From Modicisalibacter ilicicola DSM 19980 (GTDB taxonomy: Bacteria; Pseudomonadota; Gammaproteobacteria; Pseudomonadales; Halomonadaceae), in contig NZ_FQUJ01000009.1 of NCBI RefSeq assembly GCF_900128925.1, forward strand, positions 47,268 through 111,267: a DNA stretch of 64,000 bases. The letters are read 5' to 3'. Positions 56,063 to 64,000 of this stretch are shown in pieces (positions within the stretch are counted from its first letter, which is position 1; every line of letters begins with the position of its first letter). The notes under the pieces are model-generated. The model was not told the origin of the DNA, did no database searches, and saw only the letters and a program-made list of their open reading frames with translations. The position numbers were made by a program, and so were the translations under genes.

Positions 56063-57637
56063 ATGAGCAAGCAAGAGCACGATCAGGACGAACAACGTGC
56101 GCTTTCCGGCGCCGACAAGAGCAAGTCTCCTGGTGATGCAACGACCTCCTCGAACGCGGAAGGCGAGAAGAGCACCACGGCTTCCGGTGAGGTCGACCGG
56201 ACCGCGACGGGCGACGGCAAGACCGTGACCGCGGAAGAGCAGGGCGACGCCGACAAGCCGGCCCCGGGCAAGGTGAACCCGGGGAAGTCATCGAACAAGC
56301 ACCACGGCAGGAATGGTGGCAAGGGCCGAAGCGCCGCCAAGAACTCGACGACCCCGGCTGCCGCCAAGACGCCTTCCAGCCAGGGACCATCGGCCAGCCA
56401 GGCCAAGCCCGAGGCGCCGGGCAAGCCGGTATCGTCATCGCCTGGGCAGGCAAGCTCCCCGGGAGGGCAGGCGAGCCAGGGCCCGGGCGAGCCCAATGCA
56501 TCGACCGACAAGCCGTCATCCGCGAACAAGCCGGCCCCTGCCGGCGGCGCTGCTGCTGCCACGTCCGGGGGAGGGGCCGCCGGGGCCGCTGGCGGCGGAA
56601 GCGGTAGCGGAGGCCGTAGCGGCGGGATCGCGGGAATCATCGCCCTGGTCCTGGTGGTGTTGCTGATCGTGGCGGCGGCCATTGGTGGCTGGTGGCTGTG
56701 GCAGCAGTTCCAGCGGCAGCAGTCCCGCCTCGATCAGGTGCCGCAAACCTCTCAGGTCGAGAGCAATGCCGGCGCCATCGACGATCTCGAATCACGACTG
56801 AGCCAGGACGGCGAGCAGCGCCAGCAGGCCATCCAGGACCTGCGCGACGAGATGCAGCAGTACCGGGAGAGCGTCAATCAGACCCTGGACCAGGTGCTTG
56901 AGGAGCTCTCCAGCCAGCAACAGCCGGATGAGGACGAATGGGTCTACGCCGAGATCGAGTACCTGTTGCGTCTGGCCACCCAGCGCCTGCAGCTCGAGCG
57001 AGACGTCGAGGGGGCGCAATCCCTGCTGCGCACCGCGGATCAGCGCCTGGCCGGTATCGACAACCCGGCACTGACGCCGGTGCGTCGCGCCGTCCAGTCC
57101 GACCTGGGCGAGCTTCGCTCGGTGCCCGGCGTGGACCGAACCGGTCTCTATCTGACCCTGATGTCGGTGCAGGAGCAGCTGGCCAAGTTGCCGCTCCAGC
57201 AGGACATCAAGCAGATCGCTGCAGAAGGTGGCGACACCTCGACGGTCGAGGGCGGCTGGCAACAGCAGCTTGCCCGGTTCGGCCAGGAGCTCAAGGAGCT
57301 GGTGGTGGTTCGCAAGCACGACCAGGCCCTGGAAGCGCTGATGACGCCGGAGCAGGAGTCCTACCTGCGCCAGAACGCGCGTCTGCAGCTCGAGCAGTCG
57401 CAACTGGCCCTGCTGCAGGCCAATCCCGAACTCTATCGAGCGAGCCTGGAAAAGGGCCGTACCCTGATCGATACCTACTACGACCCGGAGAGCGAGGGTG
57501 TTCAGAAGGTGCTCGAGCAACTGGCGACGCTGTCCGACGAGACGATCCGCCCCGAGCTGCCTGACATCACCGGCTCCCTGGAGACCCTCCGAGATTTCAT
57601 GGCACGTCGGCAGGACGGCGGGAGCGCTGAGGAATGA
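56063..57637 (+). CDS. hemX: HemX-family protein with long low-complexity N-terminus
   Basis: This 524-residue protein has about 185 N-terminal residues rich in Ala, Pro, Ser, Gly and Lys, one membrane helix (GIIALVLVVLLIVAAAIGGWWLW), and a helical periplasmic domain with WVYAEIEYLLRLATQRLQLERDVEGAQSLLRTADQRL, typical of HemX. It is often annotated as uroporphyrinogen-III methyltransferase but has no SAM fold here. Role in heme synthesis unclear. Confidence 0.92.
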   Translation: MSKQEHDQDEQRALSGADKSKSPGDATTSSNAEGEKSTTASGEVDRTATGDGKTVTAEEQGDADKPAPGKVNPGKSSNKHHGRNGGKGRSAAKNSTTPAAAKTPSSQGPSASQAKPEAPGKPVSSSPGQASSPGGQASQGPGEPNASTDKPSSANKPAPAGGAAAATSGGGAAGAAGGGSGSGGRSGGIAGIIALVLVVLLIVAAAIGGWWLWQQFQRQQSRLDQVPQTSQVESNAGAIDDLESRLSQDGEQRQQAIQDLRDEMQQYRESVNQTLDQVLEELSSQQQPDEDEWVYAEIEYLLRLATQRLQLERDVEGAQSLLRTADQRLAGIDNPALTPVRRAVQSDLGELRSVPGVDRTGLYLTLMSVQEQLAKLPLQQDIKQIAAEGGDTSTVEGGWQQQLARFGQELKELVVVRKHDQALEALMTPEQESYLRQNARLQLEQSQLALLQANPELYRASLEKGRTLIDTYYDPESEGVQKVLEQLATLSDETIRPELPDITGSLETLRDFMARRQDGGSAEE

Positions 57638-58857
57638 GAAAGCTTATCCTCATCATCGTTCTCGGCCTGGCCATCGGCGCCCTGTTCGGTCAGCTGATGC
57701 AATCCGTGCCGGGCTACTGGCTGGTTCGGGTCGGTGATACCTCGTTCCAGACCTCGTTCTGGTTCGGACTGGTACTGCTGCTGGCGCTGTTCTTCCTCCT
57801 GCACTTCCTGTTGCGGTTGCTGATGCGCCTGCGCCGTCCGGTGAGCCGGCTCAAGATATGGAACAGCCGCAATCGCAACCGCAATGCCATGCGTCGCACG
57901 GTACGCGGTCTGGTAGCCCTGGCCGAGGGGCGCTGGAAGCGGGCCGAGAAGGCCCTGACCAGGGCGGCGGACGACTCGAGCACCCCGCTGGTCAATTACC
58001 TGTCCGCGGCCCTGGCAGCCCATTACCAGGGTCGCTACGATCAGGCCGACGTGCTGCTGAAGCGTGCCCATTACAGCACCGAGGGTGCCGACACCGCCGT
58101 GGGCATGGTGCAGGCACAGCTGATGCTCGACCGGCAGCAGTTCGAAGAGGCGCTGGCGACCCTGACCCGGCTCGAGCGGCAGCTTCCCGAGCACCCCCAG
58201 GTGCTCAAGCTGCTCAAGCAGGCCTATCTGAGTGTCAACGACTGGGACGGCATACGCCGCCTGATGCCGAGACTGACCCGTCATCAGCTGGTGACCCAGG
58301 AAGAACGTCACGAGCTGGAGAAGCGTGCCTATCAGGAGTTGCTCGTGCAGGCGGCCCGCAATCCGAGCGATATCGAACGGGTGCGCAGCCTCTGGGCGGA
58401 CATCCCCGATTACCTGCGCAATGACATCGATCTGGTCGGCCTTTATACCGAGGCGCTGGTGCGAGGCAACGAGGAGGGCCTGGCCGAGCGCCTGTTGCGC
58501 CATACTCTCAAGGAACGGTGGGACAGCCGATTGGTGCTGCGCTACGGGCTGTTGAACGTCGACGCCGGGCGACAGCTCGCCTACGCCGAGAAATGGTTGC
58601 AGGAGCGCCCCAACGATCCCGACCTGCTGCTGACCCTGGGCCGACTCTCGCTGCGCAACGCCTACTGGGGCAAGGCGCAGGAGTACTTCGAGGCCAGCCA
58701 GCGCCAGCGCCCCAGCGGCGTGGTGTGTGCCGAGCTGGCGCGGTTGTTCGCCAACCTGGGCGAGCACAACAAGAGCCAGCTCTACTATCGCCAGAGCGTG
58801 GAATTGCTCGACCGCTCGCTGCCGGCGCTGCCTCAGCCGAGCGATCATAATCCCTAG
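57634..58857 (+). CDS. hemY: HemY-family TPR membrane protein
   Basis: This 407-residue protein has two N-terminal membrane helices (residues 3-22 and 40-66) and a TPR-rich cytoplasmic or periplasmic domain (RTVRGLVALAEGRWKRAEKALTRAA, LLLTLGRLSLRNAYWGKAQEYFEASQ). Part of the conserved hemCDXY operon; it is not the oxidase of the same name in Bacillus. Overlaps hemX by 4 bp. Confidence 0.94.
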   Translation: MRKLILIIVLGLAIGALFGQLMQSVPGYWLVRVGDTSFQTSFWFGLVLLLALFFLLHFLLRLLMRLRRPVSRLKIWNSRNRNRNAMRRTVRGLVALAEGRWKRAEKALTRAADDSSTPLVNYLSAALAAHYQGRYDQADVLLKRAHYSTEGADTAVGMVQAQLMLDRQQFEEALATLTRLERQLPEHPQVLKLLKQAYLSVNDWDGIRRLMPRLTRHQLVTQEERHELEKRAYQELLVQAARNPSDIERVRSLWADIPDYLRNDIDLVGLYTEALVRGNEEGLAERLLRHTLKERWDSRLVLRYGLLNVDAGRQLAYAEKWLQERPNDPDLLLTLGRLSLRNAYWGKAQEYFEASQRQRPSGVVCAELARLFANLGEHNKSQLYYRQSVELLDRSLPALPQPSDHNP

Positions 58858-58878
58858 ACGTATCCACGTTGCTCTCCT

Positions 58879-58902
58879 GGGCGCCTCGCGGCGCCCTTTT
58901 TT
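58879..58902 (+). terminator. Rho-independent terminator of hemCDXY
   Basis: GGGCGCC-TCGC-GGCGCCC is a perfect 7-bp stem with a 4-nt loop followed by six T, 21 bp past the hemY stop. This separates the hem operon from vgrG. Confidence 0.92.
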
Positions 58903-58998
58903 GGTTGGCCACGTGTCTGCGATATCCTTGGGTCGAGGTCGAGAAAGCCCCAGAACCTGAATGGCTTCGCAAGCCGCTCTGGAAAAATGAATTCAGTT

Positions 58999-59031
58999 CT
59001 TACAAATCACATGCTTAATGCGATTTGTAAG
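58999..59031. promoter_or_regulatory. Inverted repeat operator candidate upstream of vgrG
   Basis: CTTACAAATC-N13-GATTTGTAAG is a perfect 10-bp inverted repeat. A partial third copy (TACAAATACTGTAAG) lies at 59063-59077. The surrounding 58986-59110 stretch is markedly AT-richer than the neighbourhood. The repeat is 108 bp before the vgrG start and fits a dimeric regulator; the 13-nt loop with weak stability argues against a terminator. Confidence 0.5.
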
Positions 59032-59139
59032 ACATTGCCGACAACGCTTGTCAGTCATTTTATACAAATACTGTAAGCCTCTGTTCTGGATAATTAATTC
59101 CGCTATTCTGGGTCGTCTCGCATTCCCCAAGGACTCCGC

Positions 59140-62100
59140 ATGGCGACCTCGACCGGCCTTCGGTTCACCCTCACCCGGGGCGATGGCGCCTCGAATGATG
59201 CCGGCGCCGACCTGGCGGTCGTCGACTTCCATCTGGAAGAAGCCCTCTCCCGACCCTTCGAACTCACCGTGACCCTGGCCAGCCCCCGGCCCGATCTTGC
59301 CGCCGGCGACTGGCTCGAACGCGAGGTGACCCTCACCGTGTGGCAGGACGGCGCGGCCCTGCGCCGCGTGCATGGCGTCGTCGCTGAGTTCGCCCAAGGC
59401 GATCGCGGCCACCGGCGCACCTTCTACACGCTTCTCGTCAGACCGGCCCTGTGGCGGCTTTCCCTGCGCCACAACTCGCGTATCTTTCAGCAGGTCTCGC
59501 CGCTAACCATCATCAACACCCTGCTTGCCGAGCGCGGCATCCAGGATGCGACCTTCGCGGTGACCCGCGAGCCCGCCGAGCGTGAATACTGCGTGCAGTA
59601 CCGCGAGACGGATCTCGCCTTCATCGAGCGCCTGGCCGCGGAAGAAGGCCTGTTCTATTGCCATGAATTTGAAGATAAAGCAGGCGGGGCGCATCGGCTG
59701 GTGTTCGCCGACGCCCCCAACGTGCTCGGCAATCTTGGCCCACGGACCTATCACAGCCGCTCAGGGGGCACAGCCCCGGCGCGCCATCTCCGCCGCCTGC
59801 GCCAGACCGCCCGGGTGCGCCCGGCCTCGGCGATGCTGAAGGATTACTCCTTCAAGCAGCCCGCCTATTCACAGTTGCATCAGGCACAGCTGCATGAACA
59901 AGTCGGCAGCGAGCTGGAAGAACACGCGCAAAGAACGGACTATGAACACTTCGATTATCCCGGACGCTACAAGGCGGATGCCTCGGGCCAGGCGTTCACC
60001 AAGACCCGGCTGGAACAATTACGCAGTGACGCCCTCACCGTGAACGCCGAAAGCGATCTGCCGGAACTGCGGCCCGGGGCACGCTTCACCCTCACCGAGC
60101 ATGACAGCGAGGAGATGAACCGCGGCTGGCAGGTGATCAAGGTCGTGCATAAGGGCACTCAGCCTCAGGCATTGGAAGAAGACGCCGTCGGCGGTGAGGG
60201 CGCCACGACGTATACCAACACTCTCATTCTCATGCCCGCCGACCAGCCCTGGCGTGCAGAGCTCAACGCCAAGCCCCGGGTCGACGGCCCCCAGGTGGCC
60301 TTCGTGGTCGGTCCCGAAGGTGAGGAGATCCACTGTGACGCACATGGCCGGGTCAAGGTGCAGTTCCCCTGGGACCGCTATGCCAAACCCGATGACACGG
60401 CCAGCGCCTGGATTCGCGTCGCTCAGGGCTGGGCCGGCGGTGGTTATGGGGCGATCGCGATTCCTAGGGTCGGCCACGAGGTGATCGTCTCCTTCCTCGA
60501 AGGCGATCCGGATCAGCCGCTGATCACCGGGCGCACCTATCACGCGGTGAATACCCCGCCCTATGCCCTGCCGGAACACAAGACGCGCACGGTGATCCGT
60601 ACCCAGACCCACCAGGGCGAGGGCTTCAACGAACTGCGCTTCGAGGATGCCCAGGACAACGAGCAGATCTGGGTGCACGCCCAGAAGGATCTCGAGCTGA
60701 TCACCGAGAACGATCGCACCGAGGCCATCCACCGCGACAGCCATCTCGCGGTCCAGCGCGACCGCCTCAGTGCGATCGAGCGCGACGACCATCTTCATGT
60801 CCACGGGGAGCGACGCGAGCAGATCGACGGCGACGACCATCGGATCGTCGGCCAAACGTGCCACGAGCGCTACGGCCGTGCCCAGCTCGTCGAGACGGGC
60901 CGCGAGGTTCATTACCAGGCCGGCAAGCAAGCCGTGTTCGAGGCCGGCGCCGAGATCACCCTCGCCGCCGGTGGCAGCTTTCTCAAGCTCGATCCCTCGG
61001 GCATCACCATTAGCGGCCCCGGCATTCGCGTCAACGCCGGCGGCAGCCCGGGCAGCGGCACGGGGCAAGCGGCGCTGGCCGCCCTGTTGCCCGGGCACGT
61101 CGTTCCCGAAAGCAGCGAGAGGCCCAGCGTCGTGCCGCCAGCCGCTCGCCTGAAACAGCACTACGTGCAGCACCAGACGGCGCTGCGGGAGTCGCAGAGA
61201 GCCGATGGCGCGCAAGACGCGCAGGAGCGTAACGCGGAGGAAGCCGTCGTCGCCGAGGAACTGCAACTGGCCGCCCTCATCCCGGTGCGTTACGCACTCG
61301 GCTATGAGGAGTTGAGCAGCGACTTTCTTTCGGTGCTCGACGTGCCTGACCTCGGTGGTTCCCTCCTGGCCGAATCGGATGCCCAGGAGAGTGTGCCGCT
61401 GTCCTACGTGGCCCGCCCGCTGCGCGACGGCTGGTGCTACGTATGGCTCGAGACCCAACGGCGTCTGGTCGAATACCGCGTCACCCAGGGAATGCTCGAT
61501 GAAACCTCCCGCGGCGGGCCGATCGTCATGCCCGGCGGCGGGGCCTATCTGTTTCTCCCCGCCGACGCGCCGGCACGGCTGGCCTGGTCGCCGGTGCGCT
61601 GGAGCGAGCGCCACTATGCCAAACTGCAAGGTAACTCCGAGCACCGCCAGGCGCTGATGCGTGCCATCGTTCCGGGCCAGGGCCCGGCCAGCGGCCCCCT
61701 GGCGTGGGCCACCCAGGTGCCGGAACTCAATGGCGCGCCGCCATCGGTCTTTGCCTGGAGCAGTGAGCCCGGGGCCGAGCTGCCGCGCTGGGAAACCATG
61801 ATGCCGACCCTGACCCAGGCGGAGATCCAGGCCGTGGCGGTGATCGACGACCCCTGGGGCCTCCTCCTCGATCTTGCCCACCTGGTGCGAGCGGTTCTCA
61901 ACCGGCGCGAGGCCTGGTTCGCCGAGGAAGGCGAGGAGCGCAGTCTGGCTCAGCAGATCCTGGCCCTGGCCAAGCAGAACCGTGAGTTCTGGGCCGAACT
62001 GCCGACGCTCGCCGATCAGCCGCGCATCGAGGAAGCCGCCACCCGCTACGACGCCGAGATCGCCGAACGGGACGCGCAGCTCGCCGCGCTTCTCGCGGAC

Positions 62101-63834
62101 TGGCAGTGCTGGATGGAAACGACTCAAGCGCAAGGCGCCAGCCTTCAGGCGGCCCAGCGGCATTTCGACCCGGCCGAGGCCGAGCACCACGACGCCATGG
62201 AGACCTTGTGGAGCGCCGTCCTGCTCGGCCCCACCCAGAGCCGGGCCGGTGCGGCCAGCGTCGAGCGGCTGATGGACCCGGCCCGGAGCTTCTGGGCGCC
62301 CGATACCGAGCACTCGCTCTGGGCGGCGCTGCTCGGTCACCGCGAACCCCTGACGCTGGCCGACGTGACGCGCCTGCTGGCGGTGGGCGATCTCGGCGCG
62401 GACAATGACTGGCAGGGCTGGGCCAACGGCCTCAATCAGCTTTCCGCCACGCTCGGCCAGACCTCCGCCGCCTTGCGCGAAGGCCTTTTCGTCGCCCTGG
62501 GCCCGCTGATCGGGCCGCTGCTCAAGCAACACGGCGCCGCCTCGGCCCACCACACCCTAGTGGCGGGCTATTTCGCCGCCGCCCTGGCGCGCAGCGGTCA
62601 ACGGCTCAGCGCCACCCCGGTGCCGGCCCAGGTGATGGTCGACTGGCTCAACGCCCCCGGGGCCCGCGCCGCCAACGCCCCGGCCTCGCTTGGTCGACTG
62701 CGCCCGGACCTGCTGCCCGAACTGCAGGGCAAGACACTCACCACCCTGCGCCTGGCCGCCCCTGCCAGCGCCCCCACCGGCAACCCCTTCGTCGAGGCGC
62801 TGGGCGATGCCAGGCTCAAGAGCCTGCTGCTGATCCTCAACGGGGTGATGCTGGTGGAGGCGGGGGAGGCCTTGGTGGAAGAGGGGCGATCTTTCGATAC
62901 CACTACAGGATTCCTTTCCAGCCTCTTCGGCACCGCCGCCGTGGCCGGGGCGATCGGTCAGCAGGTACTGGAGCTGAAAGCGGATCGAGTGCTGGCTACG
63001 GAAGGCATGTCGGCAGTATGGAAGGCACGTTATGAGTTCTTCTTGATTGCTGGTCAGGGCACCAGCTTTACCCTGGGCCTGGCCACCGCCTTCGATAGCG
63101 TCTATTTTGGCCGCCAGGCACTCGACAGCCTGGGCCGGGGCGACCGGGACTCCGCCGCCGTCCAGGCGGGCATGAGTGCCGCCAGCGCCGGTCAAGCCGC
63201 CCTGGCGGCCCGCGCCTTCTGGCTCTATCGCCGGGCCAGGGCGGCCTTGCTGATGGGCCGGACCCTCGAGGCGTCGGCCCTGGCCAGCCGCGCCGGGGCG
63301 CCGGGGGCGATGCTGGGCCTGGTGCTGCTGATCGTCGGCGGCGCCATCAGCCTCCGGTTCACCCGGGAGAAACCCTTGCAGCAGTGGCTGCGCAACACCC
63401 GTTTCGGCACCCATCCCGCTGCCTGGGCCGGCGACCTGGCCCAGGAGCTCGACCGGCTGTTCCGTTTGCTCTACGCGCCTCGGGCGCGCCTGGAGCGCCG
63501 CGACGAATGGAATCATGCTCTGAACACCCGCCATGTGGCGGTGTGGCTGACGATCGAGTTTCCCGGTGCGACGCCGCCCTTCCCGGGCATGTTCACCTGG
63601 CAGGCCAAGGAGCGCTGGAAGGCCGGCTGGTTCGGCAGCGAGACCCGCGACGTCGTCCTCACCGAGAAGGACCTGGCGCTGGATATCGGCGAACGTCATC
63701 GAGGCGGCCCGGCCTATCGGCGCATCTATCACGCCACCCCGGAAGACGAAACGCTCCTCGCCATCGGCGGCACCCTGCATTACCGTCCGCACCCGGGGCT
63801 GATCCTGCAGCCCTTCACCCTCTCCATTGACTGA
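59140..63834 (+). CDS. vgrG: Specialised type VI secretion spike: VgrG fused to VasX-like pore-forming effector
   Basis: This 1564-residue protein is far longer than ordinary VgrG (about 650-700). Residues 1-360 match the gp27-like base (RIFQQVSPLTIINTLLAERGI, EYCVQYRETDLAFIERLAAEEGLFYCHEF). Residues 388-470 form the gp5 OB-fold (HGRVKVQFPWDR, RVAQGWAGGGYGAIAIPRVGHEVIVSFLEGDPDQPLITG). Residues 480-630 are the DUF2345 spike. A charged helical linker leads to residues 712-870, which resemble the VasX N-terminal region (LIPVRYALGYEEL; SYVARPLRDGWCYVWLETQRRLVEYRV). Long helices follow, with hydrophobic segments near residues 1228-1250, 1258-1285, 1300-1325 and 1390-1406. VasX kills by membrane permeabilisation; that activity here is inference. 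Confidence 0.85.
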   Translation: MATSTGLRFTLTRGDGASNDAGADLAVVDFHLEEALSRPFELTVTLASPRPDLAAGDWLEREVTLTVWQDGAALRRVHGVVAEFAQGDRGHRRTFYTLLVRPALWRLSLRHNSRIFQQVSPLTIINTLLAERGIQDATFAVTREPAEREYCVQYRETDLAFIERLAAEEGLFYCHEFEDKAGGAHRLVFADAPNVLGNLGPRTYHSRSGGTAPARHLRRLRQTARVRPASAMLKDYSFKQPAYSQLHQAQLHEQVGSELEEHAQRTDYEHFDYPGRYKADASGQAFTKTRLEQLRSDALTVNAESDLPELRPGARFTLTEHDSEEMNRGWQVIKVVHKGTQPQALEEDAVGGEGATTYTNTLILMPADQPWRAELNAKPRVDGPQVAFVVGPEGEEIHCDAHGRVKVQFPWDRYAKPDDTASAWIRVAQGWAGGGYGAIAIPRVGHEVIVSFLEGDPDQPLITGRTYHAVNTPPYALPEHKTRTVIRTQTHQGEGFNELRFEDAQDNEQIWVHAQKDLELITENDRTEAIHRDSHLAVQRDRLSAIERDDHLHVHGERREQIDGDDHRIVGQTCHERYGRAQLVETGREVHYQAGKQAVFEAGAEITLAAGGSFLKLDPSGITISGPGIRVNAGGSPGSGTGQAALAALLPGHVVPESSERPSVVPPAARLKQHYVQHQTALRESQRADGAQDAQERNAEEAVVAEELQLAALIPVRYALGYEELSSDFLSVLDVPDLGGSLLAESDAQESVPLSYVARPLRDGWCYVWLETQRRLVEYRVTQGMLDETSRGGPIVMPGGGAYLFLPADAPARLAWSPVRWSERHYAKLQGNSEHRQALMRAIVPGQGPASGPLAWATQVPELNGAPPSVFAWSSEPGAELPRWETMMPTLTQAEIQAVAVIDDPWGLLLDLAHLVRAVLNRREAWFAEEGEERSLAQQILALAKQNREFWAELPTLADQPRIEEAATRYDAEIAERDAQLAALLADWQCWMETTQAQGASLQAAQRHFDPAEAEHHDAMETLWSAVLLGPTQSRAGAASVERLMDPARSFWAPDTEHSLWAALLGHREPLTLADVTRLLAVGDLGADNDWQGWANGLNQLSATLGQTSAALREGLFVALGPLIGPLLKQHGAASAHHTLVAGYFAAALARSGQRLSATPVPAQVMVDWLNAPGARAANAPASLGRLRPDLLPELQGKTLTTLRLAAPASAPTGNPFVEALGDARLKSLLLILNGVMLVEAGEALVEEGRSFDTTTGFLSSLFGTAAVAGAIGQQVLELKADRVLATEGMSAVWKARYEFFLIAGQGTSFTLGLATAFDSVYFGRQALDSLGRGDRDSAAVQAGMSAASAGQAALAARAFWLYRRARAALLMGRTLEASALASRAGAPGAMLGLVLLIVGGAISLRFTREKPLQQWLRNTRFGTHPAAWAGDLAQELDRLFRLLYAPRARLERRDEWNHALNTRHVAVWLTIEFPGATPPFPGMFTWQAKERWKAGWFGSETRDVVLTEKDLALDIGERHRGGPAYRRIYHATPEDETLLAIGGTLHYRPHPGLILQPFTLSID

Positions 63835-63844
63835 GCGAGACCCC

Positions 63845-64000
63845 ATGCACGGCATCCGCGGGTTTTTCGACAAAGTGGCCCGGAAGGCGGGCCTCGCCGA
63901 CGACATGATCGTGCTCTCGCCCAAGCGGCGCGCCGCGGAAAAGCCCTTCCAGCTCGGCGACGTGCAGGAACAGAACGCGGTCTATCTCGACCTGGGCACC
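63845..64000 (+). CDS. 5' part of a gene downstream of vgrG, function unknown
   Basis: The ATG at 63845 opens a frame running off the window (52 codons visible). It begins MHGIRGFFDKVARKAGLADD and has no signal peptide or membrane helix in the visible part. Ten bases separate it from the vgrG stop, so it is probably co-transcribed. In T6SS loci this position often holds an immunity or adaptor gene. VasX immunity proteins are membrane proteins; too little is visible to tell. Confidence 0.6.
   Translation, partial: MHGIRGFFDKVARKAGLADDMIVLSPKRRAAEKPFQLGDVQEQNAVYLDLGT

Noticed and set aside
58907..58920. GG-N10-GC pattern resembling a sigma-54 promoter before vgrG
   Set aside because: The spacing fits, but the flanking bases match the consensus poorly, it lies just after the hem terminator and more than 200 bp from the start codon, and such patterns arise often by chance in GC-rich DNA.
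60019..62553. An 844-codon minus-strand open frame inside vgrG
   Set aside because: It is the antisense shadow of the VgrG-effector gene in GC-rich DNA. Its translation is Gly/Ala/Arg/His-rich without any domain.

Overview
The window is a GC-rich (roughly 65%) gammaproteobacterial chromosome segment whose gene content and order point to a halophilic Halomonas-like member of the Halomonadaceae. The clues are a nuoCD fusion in a 13-gene complex I operon, the EEP-dsbA-cytochrome c4-engB order also known from Pseudomonas, the yigB-xerC-DUF484-dapF-lysA-lptM block, two TRAP transporters, acidic proteins and an AGCS-type cation symporter. Genus-level placement is inference. Coding density is high. 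I saw no tRNA, rRNA, CRISPR array or intact insertion sequence.

Layout. 1-26 kb is housekeeping and accessory metabolism: the 3' end of a ComM/YifB ATPase gene, a CaCA-type antiporter, a minus-strand hydrolase-lipoprotein-aminotransferase operon, malate synthase G, a thioesterase, an AGCS symporter, trmB, a DMT exporter divergent from a LysR regulator, an AEC transporter, a SCO copper chaperone pair, an FKBP isomerase with a PHB-depolymerase-like esterase, the ABC-F ATPase YheS, chaB, dtd, a TRAP transporter split over two divergent units, a HAD phosphatase, a chalcone-isomerase-like protein, thiD and yqaA. 26-41 kb is the complete operon nuoA-B-CD-E-F-G-H-I-J-K-L-M-N, ending in a strong hairpin. 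41-45 kb is a second TRAP system related to the 2-oxo-acid transporter TakPQM; a probable 172-bp MITE separates its permease genes from its binding-protein gene. 45-54 kb holds dsbA, cytochrome c4, engB, xerC and the dapF-lysA-lptM-argH region. 54-59 kb is hemC-hemD-hemX-hemY. From 59 kb to the end there is a type VI secretion locus with a very large vgrG and the start of a downstream gene.

Two items stand out. First, the 223-bp gap between the LysR and AEC genes (12593-12815) holds a complete minus-strand small-RNA transcription unit: a near-consensus sigma-70 promoter (TTGACG, 17 bp, TATCTT) with a Fur-box-like sequence inside it, about 130 nt of transcript, and a perfect 10-bp terminator hairpin followed by six U. 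Its middle is complementary to an ideal Shine-Dalgarno plus start codon. This is the architecture of RyhB/PrrF iron-sparing sRNAs, and I do not recognise the sequence as either. Second, the 1564-residue VgrG carries at its C-terminus a region resembling the pore-forming T6SS effector VasX, so spike and colicin-like toxin appear to be one polypeptide; the truncated gene 10 bp downstream is a candidate for an associated function.

Smaller points: a type-II (permuted) catalytic order in the PHB-depolymerase-like esterase, palindromic operator candidates upstream of glcB, dctP, the LysR gene and vgrG, and a CaCA antiporter whose first alpha repeat lacks the usual Pro-Glu.
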